From: Streptomyces sp. AC550_RSS872
GTDB taxonomy: Bacteria > Actinomycetota > Actinomycetes > Streptomycetales > Streptomycetaceae
Assembly: GCF_019049285.1 (NCBI RefSeq)
Contig: NZ_JAGMUL010000028.1
Coordinates: 62,001-126,000, forward strand
Reading direction: 5' to 3'
Length of the DNA: 64,000 nt
Positions 15,654 to 24,330 of this stretch are shown here, one piece after another; positions within the stretch are counted from its first letter, which is position 1, and each line of letters starts with the position of its first letter. Both the position numbers and the translations under genes were made by a program. The notes beneath the pieces were generated by a model, which worked only from the letters and a program-made list of their open reading frames with translations, ran no database searches and was not told the origin of the DNA.

Positions 15654-18307
15654 GCGGAGTCTCCGATCAGGGTGAGGAAGGCGTCTTCGAGACGGCGGTG
15701 CGGGCCGACCGACTCGACGGGGACTTCCAGCCGGACGAGTTCGGCGACCAGACGCCGTGCGCTGCCGGACGCGTCGAGCCGTACGACCAGGCCGCCGTCG
15801 GCGCGCACGGCCGAGGCCACGCCCGGCAGGGCGGCGAGCTTCTCGACGAGGGGCTCGTTCACGGGCTCGGTCGTGCCCACGAGCAGCGTGTCGCCCGAGC
15901 CGACGATCTCCCCGACCGGGCCCGCCTGGACGAGTCGGCCGTGGTCCATCACCACGAGGTGGGTGCAGGACTGTTCGACCTCGGACAGGAGGTGGCTGGA
16001 GACGATGACCGTGCGCCCGGCGGCCGCATAGCGGATCATGACCTCGCGCATCTCGCGGATCTGGGGCGGGTCGAGTCCGTTCGTCGGCTCGTCGAGTATC
16101 AGCAGGTCCGGCAGGCCGAGCATGGCCTGGGCGATGGCGAGGCGCTGGCGCATGCCCTGGGAGTAGGTGCGCACGGCTCGCGCGAGTGCGTCGCCGAGTC
16201 CCGCGATCTCCAGGGCCTCGTCGAGGTGGGCGTCCGTGGGCGGTCGGCCGGTGGCCTGCCAGTACAGCTCCAGGTTCGCGCGGCCGGACAGATGCGGCAG
16301 GAAGCCCGCGCCCTCGACGAAGGCACCGACGCGGGAGAGCACGGGGGCGCCGGGGGCGATGGCGTGGCCGAAGACGCGGATCTCGCCGCCGTCCGGCTTG
16401 ATCAGGCCCATCAGCATGCGCAGGGTCGTCGTCTTGCCCGCGCCGTTCGGGCCGAGCAGGCCGAGCACCTGGCCCTTCTCCACCCGGAAGGACAGGTCCT
16501 TGACCGCGTACCGGTCGGCGGACTTCGCGTAGCGCTTGCTCAAGTCCGTGATCTGGAGCGGCACTTCGGCCAGCGCGGGGTCGGGCGCGGCGGGTGCCGC
16601 GGTGCGGCGCCGTCCGGTCGCCAGCAGGGCCAGCGCGATCACTCCGCCGGCCAGCGGCAGCCACCACACCCAGGCGGGCAGCCCTGTCGGCCCGTTCGTG
16701 TCACCGAGCGCCGTCGGCACCGACAGGTCGCCCTTGAGGGAGACGGTGTACGTCGCCGGGGCCGTCGGGGAGGCGTAGCCGAGGTCGGTGGAGGCGAGGA
16801 CCAGCCGCAGGCGGTGGCCGTCGTCGATCTCGTGGTCGATCGCCGGGAGGGTGAGGGTGACGTCCTTGCCGGCCTTCGCGCCCTCGACCTTGAGGGGCTC
16901 GACCAGCTGCGAGGGCAGCACCTGGCTGCCCTGACCGCCCGGGCCGACGTCGTACAGCTTGGCGAAGAGCACGGCGTCGTCGCTGGTGGACTTCACATGG
17001 ACGGTGGCCGTCGGCGACCCGGTGATCTGGAGGTCCTCGCGGACGGGCGCCGACTCGAACGCGGCGAACTGGCCCGGGAAGTCGAGGGACACGCCGATGC
17101 CGAGCGAGGACAGCTGGGACAGGCCGCCGGCGCTGCCGAGCCCGGGCAGGGCGGATACGGCGGGCGGGTTGGCGCCGGCCGGGTTCTGGAAGCTCTGCTC
17201 CCGCCCGGTGAGGGCGATCGAGCGCCGGTCGCCCTCCAGGCCGGGGTACTTGTCGGCGCTCACGCCGCTCAGCCGGGTCTCGCCGTCTGCGCTGCCGGTG
17301 CCGAGGGTGCGGGTGACGCGGAAGGCGGGGCCGGTGTCGACGCCCTTGTCGTCCTTGAGGTAGCGGTCGAACCAGGTCCGCACCCGCTCCTGGACCCGGC
17401 CCGTCTCCATGTCGCCGCCGTCGTGGCCGCCCGCGATCCAGTCGACGTCCACGGGGGCGCCGCCCGCGCGGATCGCCTTCGCCGCGGCGTCGGCCTGGTC
17501 CAGCGGGAAGAGGGAGTCGGTCTGGCCCTGCATCAGCAGGGTGGGCACCTTGATGCGGTCGCCGACGGCGGACGGCGAGCGTTCCTGAAGCATCCGCTCG
17601 GCCCGCGCGTCCGGGGTGCCGGACTCCGCGACCCGCTCGTACATCTCGCAGATCCGCGTCTCGAACTTGTCGCAGCCGCCGGCCGAGTTGACGAAGATGC
17701 CCGCCCAGAGCTTCTTGAAGACGCCGTTCGGGAACAGCGCGTCCGAGAGGTTCCAGTACGTGATCGCCGGGGCGATGGCATCCACCCGGTCGTCGTGACC
17801 GGCGGCCAGCAGGGAGATCGCGCCGCCGTAGGAGGCGCCCGCCATGCCCACGCGCGGGTCGCCGGCCTTGTCGAGTTCGACCTGGGGCTGCTTCGCCAGC
17901 CAGTCGAGCAGCCTGGAGACGTCGGCGACCTCGCCCTTCGGGTCGTTCAGCCCGACCTTGCCGGTCGACTTCCCGAAGCCGCGGGCCGACCAGGTCAGCA
18001 CGGCGTAGCCGTCCCGGGCGAGGTCCTCGGCCTGCTCGCGTACGTCGTTCTTGCTGCCGCCGAAGCCGTGCCCCAACAGGACGGCCGGCCGGCGTCCCGA
18101 GGGGCCCGAGGTGAAGAACGAGGTGTCGATGCGCACCCCGTCGCCCATGTTCATGACCCGTTCGGTGCTCTGCACCCGCGGCTCGTCCTCGCCGGCGACG
18201 GCCGTCCATGTCCCGGCACCCGCGAGTACGACGACGGAGGCCGCGGCGGCGATCCACCGTCGCGGCCTCCGGGCACGCCCTCGCAGCGCGGGCAGTCGAA
18301 GATCCAT
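15650..18307 (-). CDS. fusion of a membrane-anchored peptidase S15-type alpha/beta hydrolase and an ABC transporter ATPase
   Basis: This 885-residue protein joins two enzymes. Residues 1-40 hold a basic stretch and a signal-anchor helix. Residues about 45-540 resemble X-Pro dipeptidyl-peptidase/CocE-type hydrolases, with a GHGFGGSK oxyanion region, nucleophile elbow GASYGG (serine 159) and a C-terminal jelly-roll domain. A second hydrophobic helix (AWVWWLPLAGGVIALALL) crosses the membrane near 550-570. The remainder is a complete ABC ATPase: GPNGAGKTTT Walker A, YSQGMRQRL signature, LLILDEPTNGLDP Walker B, and SSHLLSEVE. The topology puts the hydrolase outside and the ATPase inside. Its permease overlaps downstream. 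Confidence 0.85.
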   Translation of the reverse strand: MDLRLPALRGRARRPRRWIAAAASVVVLAGAGTWTAVAGEDEPRVQSTERVMNMGDGVRIDTSFFTSGPSGRRPAVLLGHGFGGSKNDVREQAEDLARDGYAVLTWSARGFGKSTGKVGLNDPKGEVADVSRLLDWLAKQPQVELDKAGDPRVGMAGASYGGAISLLAAGHDDRVDAIAPAITYWNLSDALFPNGVFKKLWAGIFVNSAGGCDKFETRICEMYERVAESGTPDARAERMLQERSPSAVGDRIKVPTLLMQGQTDSLFPLDQADAAAKAIRAGGAPVDVDWIAGGHDGGDMETGRVQERVRTWFDRYLKDDKGVDTGPAFRVTRTLGTGSADGETRLSGVSADKYPGLEGDRRSIALTGREQSFQNPAGANPPAVSALPGLGSAGGLSQLSSLGIGVSLDFPGQFAAFESAPVREDLQITGSPTATVHVKSTSDDAVLFAKLYDVGPGGQGSQVLPSQLVEPLKVEGAKAGKDVTLTLPAIDHEIDDGHRLRLVLASTDLGYASPTAPATYTVSLKGDLSVPTALGDTNGPTGLPAWVWWLPLAGGVIALALLATGRRRTAAPAAPDPALAEVPLQITDLSKRYAKSADRYAVKDLSFRVEKGQVLGLLGPNGAGKTTTLRMLMGLIKPDGGEIRVFGHAIAPGAPVLSRVGAFVEGAGFLPHLSGRANLELYWQATGRPPTDAHLDEALEIAGLGDALARAVRTYSQGMRQRLAIAQAMLGLPDLLILDEPTNGLDPPQIREMREVMIRYAAAGRTVIVSSHLLSEVEQSCTHLVVMDHGRLVQAGPVGEIVGSGDTLLVGTTEPVNEPLVEKLAALPGVASAVRADGGLVVRLDASGSARRLVAELVRLEVPVESVGPHRRLEDAFLTLIGDSA

Positions 18308-18553
18308 GGTTCAACGGTACGGGGCGAACCTGTCGGCGAGTTATCGACCGGAGACCGAACTACTCGACCTCCCCCAGGCGTACGGGGGCTCGGAGAGGTA
18401 CTGCGTTCGTGGTACCCACCTGATCACCGGCGGGACGGTAGGTTCCCCGTCCGGCCTTGATCGGTTGCCGCGGGGGTGACCCCATGATCGTCTGATCAAG
18501 ACCGTCCCGGTCGCATGCGGAACCCCCACCCCCACGCACAACGGGAGAATCAC

Positions 18554-18649
18554 ATGGAACTTGTCTCTGTCCTCGGCGCCGTCGGCGACCTGCTCAGCTC
18601 CGTCACCGGCCTCCTCGGCGGCCTCCTCAGCGGCCTCGGCATCGGCTGA
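18554..18649 (+). CDS. 31-residue hydrophobic glycine/leucine-rich peptide
   Basis: A short frame from ATG 18554 encodes 31 residues that begin MELVSVLGAVGDLLSS and end LLSGLGIG, with no basic residue. GGGAG lies seven bases upstream, and a perfect 11-bp stem hairpin follows about 70 bp downstream. The composition (L, G, S, V with one D and one E) suggests an amphipathic or membrane-associated helix. It is too short for automatic gene callers. I do not recognise a family. It could be a small membrane peptide or peptide precursor; translation is not proven. Confidence 0.5.
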   Translation: MELVSVLGAVGDLLSSVTGLLGGLLSGLGIG

Positions 18650-18720
18650 GGGCGGAAAGTCCCAGCTGGAGGAGGTCCGGTGGATCGCGCAATCCGCCGA
18701 CACCTCCCGGTCACCACACG

Positions 18721-18747
18721 GACGGGCCCGCCGCCAGCGGGCCCGTC
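18721..18747. terminator. bidirectional terminator hairpin
   Basis: GACGGGCCCGC and its perfect complement GCGGGCCCGTC flank a CGCCA loop (11-bp stem). It lies between the plus-strand small peptide gene and the end of mmsA on the minus strand, and can serve both. Confidence 0.75.
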
Positions 18748-18753
18748 CCGTTG

Positions 18754-20256
18754 TCAGTGGTTGCGCGGGAAGCCGAGGTCGACGCCGGACGGGGCGTCCG
18801 CCGGGTCGGGCCAGCGGGTGGTGACGACCTTGCCGCGGGTGTAGAAGTGCGTGCCGTCGTTGCCGTAGATGTGGTGGTCGCCGAAGAGCGAGTCCTTCCA
18901 GCCGCCGAAGCTGTGGTAGCCGACGGGGACCGGGATCGGGACGTTCACGCCGACCATGCCGGCCTCGATCTCCAGCTGGAAGCGGCGGGCGGCGCCGCCG
19001 TCCCGGGTGAAGATCGCGGTGCCGTTGCCGAACGGCGAGCTGTTGATCAGCGCCACGCCGTCCTCGTACGTCTCGGCGCGCAGCACGCACAGCACCGGGC
19101 CGAAGATCTCGTCCTGGTACGCCTTCGCGGACGTGGGCACCTTGTCGAGCAGCGAGATGCCGATCCAGTGGCCGTCCTCGAAGCCGTCGACCGTGTAGCC
19201 GGTGCCGTCGAGGACCACCTCGCAGCCCTCGGCCGCCGCGCCGGAGACGTAGGAGGCCACCTTGTCGCGGTGGACGGCGGTGATGAGCGGGCCCATCTCC
19301 GAGGTCGGGTCGTTGCCGGGGCCGATCTTGATCTTCTCGGCGCGCTCGCGGATCTTCTCCACCAGTTCGTCGCCGATCGAGCCGACCGCGACGACCGCGG
19401 AGATGGCCATGCAGCGCTCGCCCGCGGAGCCGTAGGCGGCCGACACGGCGGCGTCGGCGGCCGCGTCGAGGTCGGCGTCGGGCAGGACCAGCATGTGGTT
19501 CTTGGCGCCGCCGAGCGCCTGGACGCGCTTGTGGTTGGCGGAGGCGGTGGTGTGGATGTAGCGGGCGATCGGGGTCGAGCCGACGAACGACACGGCCTTG
19601 ACGTCGGGGTGCTCCAGGAGGCGGTCGACGGCCACCTTGTCGCCGTGGACGACGTTGAACACGCCGTCCGGCAGACCGGCCTCCGACAGCAGCTCGGCGA
19701 TCTTGATCGAGGCCGACGGGTCCTTCTCGCTCGGCTTGAGCACGAAGGTGTTCCCGCACGCGATGGCCATCGGGAACATCCACATCGGCACCATCGCCGG
19801 GAAGTTGAACGGCGTGATGCCCGCGACGACGCCGAGGGGCTGGCGGATCGACGAGACGTCCACCCGACTGGCGACCTGCGTCGACAGCTCGCCCTTCAGC
19901 TGCACGCTGATGCCGCACGCCAGGTCGACGATCTCCAGGCCCCGCGCGACCTCGCCGAGGGCGTCGGAGTGCACCTTGCCGTGCTCGGCGGTGATCAGCT
20001 CGGCGATCGCGTCCCGGTTGGCGTCCAGCAGCGCCCGGAACTTGAACAGGATCGAGGTGCGCTGGGCCAGCGACGACTGGCCCCAGGTCAGGTACGCCTC
20101 CTTGGCGGCCGCGACCGCTGCGTCCACCTCGTCGACCGAGGCGAACGCGACCTTCGTGGTGACCGCGCCGGTGGCCGGGTCGGTGACCGGCCCGAACGTG
20201 CCCGACACGCCTTCGGCGGTCTTGCCGCCGATCCAGTGGTTGACGATCTTCGTCAT
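18754..20256 (-). CDS. mmsA: CoA-acylating methylmalonate-semialdehyde dehydrogenase
   Basis: This 500-residue aldehyde dehydrogenase superfamily enzyme carries ITPFNFPAMVPMWMFP, the FVGSTPIARYI Rossmann region, and the catalytic cysteine in GSAGERCMAIS (residue 282). The MWMFP and GERCMA pattern is that of MmsA/IolA, which turns malonate or methylmalonate semialdehyde into acetyl- or propionyl-CoA with NAD and CoA. In this operon it performs the last step of myo-inositol breakdown and may also serve valine catabolism. The ATG at 20256 was chosen over an upstream GTG because AAGGAG lies directly before it. It follows iolD by 14 bp. Confidence 0.92.
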   Translation of the reverse strand: MTKIVNHWIGGKTAEGVSGTFGPVTDPATGAVTTKVAFASVDEVDAAVAAAKEAYLTWGQSSLAQRTSILFKFRALLDANRDAIAELITAEHGKVHSDALGEVARGLEIVDLACGISVQLKGELSTQVASRVDVSSIRQPLGVVAGITPFNFPAMVPMWMFPMAIACGNTFVLKPSEKDPSASIKIAELLSEAGLPDGVFNVVHGDKVAVDRLLEHPDVKAVSFVGSTPIARYIHTTASANHKRVQALGGAKNHMLVLPDADLDAAADAAVSAAYGSAGERCMAISAVVAVGSIGDELVEKIRERAEKIKIGPGNDPTSEMGPLITAVHRDKVASYVSGAAAEGCEVVLDGTGYTVDGFEDGHWIGISLLDKVPTSAKAYQDEIFGPVLCVLRAETYEDGVALINSSPFGNGTAIFTRDGGAARRFQLEIEAGMVGVNVPIPVPVGYHSFGGWKDSLFGDHHIYGNDGTHFYTRGKVVTTRWPDPADAPSGVDLGFPRNH

Positions 20257-20270
20257 GCCCAGTAACTCCT

Positions 20271-22187
20271 TCACAGGTGGCGGCGCCGAGTGGAGACGTG
20301 CCGTTCGTACAGCTCACGGGCCTTGACCGCCGACGCTCGGGTCGCGGTCTCGGCCACGGGAACATCCCACCAGGCCTGCGCGGGCGGCGCGCCCGACACT
20401 GTGTCTGCCGTTTGGGTCTCGACGTAGACACAAGTGGGAGTGTCGGCCGTACGGGCCTCGGCGAGCGCCTCGCGCAGGTCGCTCACGGTCTTCGCGCGCA
20501 GCACCCGCATACCCAGGCTGGCGGCGTTGGCGGCCAGGTCGACGGGGAGCGGGGCGCCCGTGAAGGTGCCGTCCTCCGCGCGGTGGCGGTACGCCGTGCC
20601 GAAGCGTTCGGCGCCGGTCTCCTCCGACAGTCCGCCGATGGACGCGTACCCGTGGTTCTGCACGAGCAACACCTTGATCGCGATCCCCTCCTGCACGGCG
20701 GTCACGATCTCCGTCGGCATCATCAGATAGGTGCCGTCGCCGACCAGCGCCCACACGGGCCGGTCCGGGGCCGCCAGCTTCACGCCGATCGCGGCCGGGA
20801 TCTCGTAGCCCATGCAGGAGTAGCCGTACTCCAGGTGGTACTGGTCGCGCGAGCGCGTCCGCCAGAGTTTGTGCAGGTCGCCAGGGAGGGAGCCGGCCGC
20901 GTTGATGATCACGTCCGTCTCGTCGACGATCCCGTCCAGCACGCCCAGCACCTGCGGCTGCGTCGGTCGTACGTCCGGCTCGTCGGCCTCGTAGCAGGCG
21001 TCGACGCGCTGCTCCCAGCGCTCCTTGTCCTCGGCGTACTCGGTGACGTAAGAGGCGGCGACGCGGTACGCGTGCATGTCCAGAGCCGCGGTCAGCTCCT
21101 GGAGCCCGCTGCGGGCGTCCGCGATCAGGGGCATCCCTGCGAGCTTGTGGCCGTCGTGGGGCGCGATGTTGAGGTTGAGGAAGCGGACGCCGTCGGCGGC
21201 GAAGAGGGTGCCGGAGGCGGTGGTGAAGTCGGTGTACCTCGTGCCGACGCCGATCACCAGGTCGGCGGTGCGGGCGAGTTCGTCGGCGGTGGCGGTGCCG
21301 GTGTGGCCCACTCCCCCGACGTCCTGGGGATGGTCGTGGCGCAGGGAGCCCTTGCCGGCCTGGGTGGAGGCGACGGGGATGCGGGTGACCTCCGCGAACT
21401 CGGCGAGTGCCTCCTCGGCGCGGCTGTGGTGGACGCCGCCGCCCGCGATGACCAGGGGCCTGCGGGCGGACCTGATCGCCCTGACGGCCTCGGCGAGTTC
21501 GGTCGGGTCGGCGCCCGGGCGGCGGACGGCCCAGATGCGCTCGGCGAAGAGCTCGTCGGGCCAGTCGTAGGCCTCGGCCTGTACGTCCTGGGGCAGCGCG
21601 AGCGTGACCGCGCCGGTCTCGACGGGGTCCGTGAGGACCCGTATGGCGTTCAGGGCGGAGGGGATCAGGGCTTCCGGGCGGGTGATCCGGTCGAAGTACT
21701 TCGAGACCGGCCGCAGACAGTCGTTGACCGACACATCGCCGGCGTACGGCACTTCGAGCTGCTGGAGGACCGGGTCGGCGGGGCGGGCGGCGAAGACGTC
21801 GCCGGGGAGGAGCAGGACCGGGAGGTGGTTGACGGTCGCGAGCGCGGCGCCGGTGACGAGGTTGGTCGCCCCGGGGCCGATGGAGGTGGTCACCGCGTGG
21901 GTGGAGAGGCGGCCCGACTGCCTGGCATAACCGACGGCCGCGTGCACCATCGCCTGCTCGTTGCGGCCCTGGTGGTACGGCATGGCGGGGGATGTGGGGG
22001 GTGTCCCCCCACTGGGCACAGTGCCGTACTCGACGAGTGCCTGGCCGATCCCCGCGACGTTCCCGTGGCCGAAGATGCCCCACGTGGCGCCGATCAGACG
22101 GTGCCGTACGCCGTCGCGCTCGGTGAACTGGGCGGACAGGAAACGGACGAGCGCCTGTGCGACCGTGAGCCTCGACGTTGAGGTCAT
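20271..22187 (-). CDS. iolD: 3D-(3,5/4)-trihydroxycyclohexane-1,2-dione acylhydrolase
   Basis: This 638-residue thiamine-diphosphate enzyme opens the inositol-derived ring to 5-deoxyglucuronate. The N-terminal GATWGIFGHGNVAGIGQAL and YHQGRNEQAMVHAAVGYAR stretches (with the catalytic glutamate) and the ThDP-binding GDGTYLMMPTEIVTA near residue 485 identify it. Between VEYG and PYHQGRNEQ the protein has about a dozen extra residues (TVPSGGTPPTSPA). They are encoded by a G/C palindromic repeat at about 21982-22023, which looks like an inserted repeat that was kept in frame. The ATG has GGAGG before it. It is upstream of mmsA. Confidence 0.92.
   Translation of the reverse strand: MTSTSRLTVAQALVRFLSAQFTERDGVRHRLIGATWGIFGHGNVAGIGQALVEYGTVPSGGTPPTSPAMPYHQGRNEQAMVHAAVGYARQSGRLSTHAVTTSIGPGATNLVTGAALATVNHLPVLLLPGDVFAARPADPVLQQLEVPYAGDVSVNDCLRPVSKYFDRITRPEALIPSALNAIRVLTDPVETGAVTLALPQDVQAEAYDWPDELFAERIWAVRRPGADPTELAEAVRAIRSARRPLVIAGGGVHHSRAEEALAEFAEVTRIPVASTQAGKGSLRHDHPQDVGGVGHTGTATADELARTADLVIGVGTRYTDFTTASGTLFAADGVRFLNLNIAPHDGHKLAGMPLIADARSGLQELTAALDMHAYRVAASYVTEYAEDKERWEQRVDACYEADEPDVRPTQPQVLGVLDGIVDETDVIINAAGSLPGDLHKLWRTRSRDQYHLEYGYSCMGYEIPAAIGVKLAAPDRPVWALVGDGTYLMMPTEIVTAVQEGIAIKVLLVQNHGYASIGGLSEETGAERFGTAYRHRAEDGTFTGAPLPVDLAANAASLGMRVLRAKTVSDLREALAEARTADTPTCVYVETQTADTVSGAPPAQAWWDVPVAETATRASAVKARELYERHVSTRRRHL
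21982..22023 (-). repeat. in-frame G/C palindromic repeat inside iolD
   Basis: On the minus strand the DNA reads GTGCCCAGTGGGGGGACACC followed by CCCCACATCCCCC, a short dyad of the type found dispersed in Streptomyces genomes. It adds residues about 55-68 (TVPSGGTPPTSPA) in a loop before the conserved YHQGRNEQ motif of IolD. Confidence 0.6.
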
Positions 22188-22239
22188 CGGTTACCTCCGT
22201 GTGGTCCGGATGGAAGCAGATCCGCCACTTGCGTACGGC

Positions 22240-22395
22240 TCAGCGGCCCCGTTCGACTCGACGAACCGGGTCGGGGACCTCCGGCGCGGGGCCGTAGCGG
22301 GCGGGGAGTCTTCGCTCGCACTTCGCTCCTGCCAAAGCAAAGCGGCTACCCGCGCCGGAGGCGTTCTGGGGGTGGAACGTACGGCTCGTGGTCAT
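22240..22395 (-). CDS. 51-residue open frame at the position expected for iolB
   Basis: An ATG eight bases after the aldolase stop begins a 51-residue frame (MTTSRTFHPQNAS...), and iolD starts 52 bp after its stop. In many Streptomyces inositol operons iolB (5-deoxyglucuronate isomerase, about 290 residues) lies exactly between the aldolase and iolD genes. This short product has no IolB motifs. The middle of the DNA contains a repeat-like stretch with two direct GCGAAG-type units. It may be the scar of a deleted iolB or a spurious frame. I cannot align it to IolB beyond the first residues. Confidence 0.3.
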   Translation of the reverse strand: MTTSRTFHPQNASGAGSRFALAGAKCERRLPARYGPAPEVPDPVRRVERGR

Positions 22396-22402
22396 GAGGA
22401 CC

Positions 22403-23284
22403 TCACAGCAGTCCTACGGCAGTGTCCACCGCGGCGGCAACGTCCCCGTCGGCCGGGTAGAGCAGCGAACGGCCCACCACCAGGCCCTGCACGGTGGGCA
22501 GTTGGAGGGCGCCCCGCCACTTCTCGTATGCCCCGTCCTGGTCGTCTCCGACCTCTCCGCCGAGCAGGACGGCGGGCAGCGTGGAGGTCGCCATGACCTC
22601 GGCCATGTCGTCGGGGTTCTCGGTGACCGGCAGTTTCAGCCAGGTGTAGGCGGAGGTGCCGCCCAGGCCGGAGGCGATGGCGATGGACTTGGTGACGGCC
22701 TCGGCGGAGAGGTCGTTGACGACCTTGCCCTCGGGGGTGCGGCGGCTGAGGAACGGCTCGACGAAGACCGGGAGCCGGCGCGCTGCCATGTCGTCGACGG
22801 CACGGGCGGTGGACTCCAGGGTGGTGAGGGAGCCCGGGTCGTCGTAGTCGACGCGCAGGAGCAGCTTGCCGGCGTCGAAGCGGAGGCGCTCGATGTCCTC
22901 GGCGCGGTGGCCGGTGAATCGGTCGTCGAGCTCGAAGCTGGCGCCCTGGAGGCCGCCGCGGTTCATCGAGCCCATGACGACCTTGTCGTCGAGCGCGCCG
23001 AGCAGCAGCAGGTCGTCGAGGATGTCGGCGGTGGCGAGGACGCCGTCGACGCCGGGGCGGGACAGCGCGAGGCAGAGGCGTTCCAGCAGGTCGGCACGGT
23101 TGGCCATGGCCAGGCCGCGGCCGCCGACGCCGAGCGCGCCGCGGGCGGGGTGGTCGGCGGCGACGATCATCAGCCGGCCGCCGGCCCCGAGGAGGGGCCT
23201 GCGTACGCGCCGGGCGGCGGCTTCCGCTATCGCCTCGGGGTGCCGGGTGCGGGTGCGGACGAGTTCCGCGAGGTCGACGGTCAC
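22403..23284 (-). CDS. class I aldolase of the Cgl0158/DeoC-like family (IolJ role)
   Basis: The 293-residue TIM-barrel protein carries VDGVLATADILDDL, a KLLLRVDYDDPGS strand, VFVEPFLSRR and TWLKLPVTENP, where the lysine is a candidate Schiff-base residue. Families of this type sit in actinobacterial inositol operons. They probably split 2-deoxy-5-keto-gluconate 6-phosphate to dihydroxyacetone phosphate and malonate semialdehyde, the step done by IolJ in Bacillus. The GTG at 23284 overlaps the iolC stop in GTGA, which fixes the start. The assignment to this step is from context. Confidence 0.8.
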   Translation of the reverse strand: MTVDLAELVRTRTRHPEAIAEAAARRVRRPLLGAGGRLMIVAADHPARGALGVGGRGLAMANRADLLERLCLALSRPGVDGVLATADILDDLLLLGALDDKVVMGSMNRGGLQGASFELDDRFTGHRAEDIERLRFDAGKLLLRVDYDDPGSLTTLESTARAVDDMAARRLPVFVEPFLSRRTPEGKVVNDLSAEAVTKSIAIASGLGGTSAYTWLKLPVTENPDDMAEVMATSTLPAVLLGGEVGDDQDGAYEKWRGALQLPTVQGLVVGRSLLYPADGDVAAAVDTAVGLL

Positions 23285-24231
23285 TTGACGGCCCCTGCGG
23301 CGATGGCGGCCTCGATCTCGTCCGGTGTCGGCATCGCGGAGGAGCACTCCAGACGGGAGGCGACGATGGCTCCGGCGGCGTTGGCGTGCCGCATGATCTT
23401 CTCCAGGTTCCAGCCTTCGAGCAGCCCGTGGCAGAGGGAGCCGCCGAAGGCGTCACCGGCGCCGAGGCCGTTGAGGACGTTCACGGGCAGCGGCGGGACC
23501 TCGGCCTGGTCGCCCTGGCTGTTGACGGCGAGGACGCCCTTGGGGCCCTGCTTGACGACCGCGATCTCGACACCGGCGTCGAGGAGCGCTCGGGCGGCGG
23601 CATGCGGCTCGCGAACGCCGGTGGCGACCTCCACCTCGTCGAGGTTGCCGACGGCGACGGTGGTGTGCTTGAGCGCTTCGGCGTAGAAGGGGCGGGCCAC
23701 GTCGGGGTCGCTCCAGAACATGGGTCGCCAGTCGAGGTCGAAGACCGTCGTACCGGACTTGGCGCGGTGCGCGAGCGCCGCGAGCGTCGCCGTACGGCTG
23801 GGCTCCTCGCTCAGGCCGGTGCCGGTGATCCAGAAGATACGGGCGTCGCGGACGGCGTCGAGGTCGAGCTCGTGGGCGTCGATCTCCAGGTCCGGGGCCT
23901 TGGGCTGCCGGTAGAAGTACAGCGGGAAGTCGTCCGGCGGGAAGACCTCGCAGAAGGTGACCGGGGTGGGCAGGCCGGGGACCGGGGTGACCCAGCGGTC
24001 GTCCACGCCGAAGCCCTGGAGAGCCTCGTGGAGGTAGGTACCGAAGGGGTCGTCGCCGGTGCGGGTGATCACCGCGGTCCGCCGTCCCAGACGGGCGGCG
24101 GCCACCGCGACGTTCGTCGCCGAACCGCCGAGGAACTTGCCGAAGGACGTGACCTGCGGCAGCGGGACGCCGGTCTCCAGCGGGTAGAGGTCCACGCCGA
24201 TCCGGCCCATGGTGATCAGGTCGTACGCCAT
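23281..24231 (-). CDS. iolC: 5-dehydro-2-deoxygluconokinase
   Basis: This 316-residue PfkB-family sugar kinase begins YDLITMGRIGVDLYPLETG, has the GGSATNVAVAAARLG substrate loop, and ends with the NGLGAGDAFGGSL signature with the catalytic aspartate. The N-terminal MGRIGVDLYP is typical of IolC, which phosphorylates 2-deoxy-5-keto-gluconate. It is the first gene of the inositol operon. A promoter and a GntR-type operator lie 55-110 bp upstream. The stop overlaps the aldolase start, so the two enzymes are made together. Confidence 0.9.
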   Translation of the reverse strand: MAYDLITMGRIGVDLYPLETGVPLPQVTSFGKFLGGSATNVAVAAARLGRRTAVITRTGDDPFGTYLHEALQGFGVDDRWVTPVPGLPTPVTFCEVFPPDDFPLYFYRQPKAPDLEIDAHELDLDAVRDARIFWITGTGLSEEPSRTATLAALAHRAKSGTTVFDLDWRPMFWSDPDVARPFYAEALKHTTVAVGNLDEVEVATGVREPHAAARALLDAGVEIAVVKQGPKGVLAVNSQGDQAEVPPLPVNVLNGLGAGDAFGGSLCHGLLEGWNLEKIMRHANAAGAIVASRLECSSAMPTPDEIEAAIAAGAVK

Positions 24232-24295
24232 CGGTGTCCCTCGGTCTCCCTTGTCGCGACTGCGGTGCCGACTTGGCGGGTCGGCCCTCCAGGGT

Positions 24296-24325
24296 TTTGT
24301 AGCCCTGCTGGGGGAGGCCTGTCAA
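24296..24325 (-). promoter_or_regulatory. probable promoter of the inositol operon
   Basis: On the minus strand TTGACA (24325-24320) is followed after 18 bp by TACAAA (24301-24296), about 65 bp before the iolC ATG. This is a good vegetative-type promoter for Streptomyces. Confidence 0.55.
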
Positions 24326-24330
24326 TGTTT

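Noticed and set aside
15698..18460. 920-codon plus-strand frame opposite the hydrolase/ABC fusion
   Set aside because: No domains; the minus strand carries the Walker and serine-nucleophile motifs.
22388..23686. Plus-strand frame across the aldolase and iolC
   Set aside because: Shadow of the minus-strand inositol genes; no recognisable protein.
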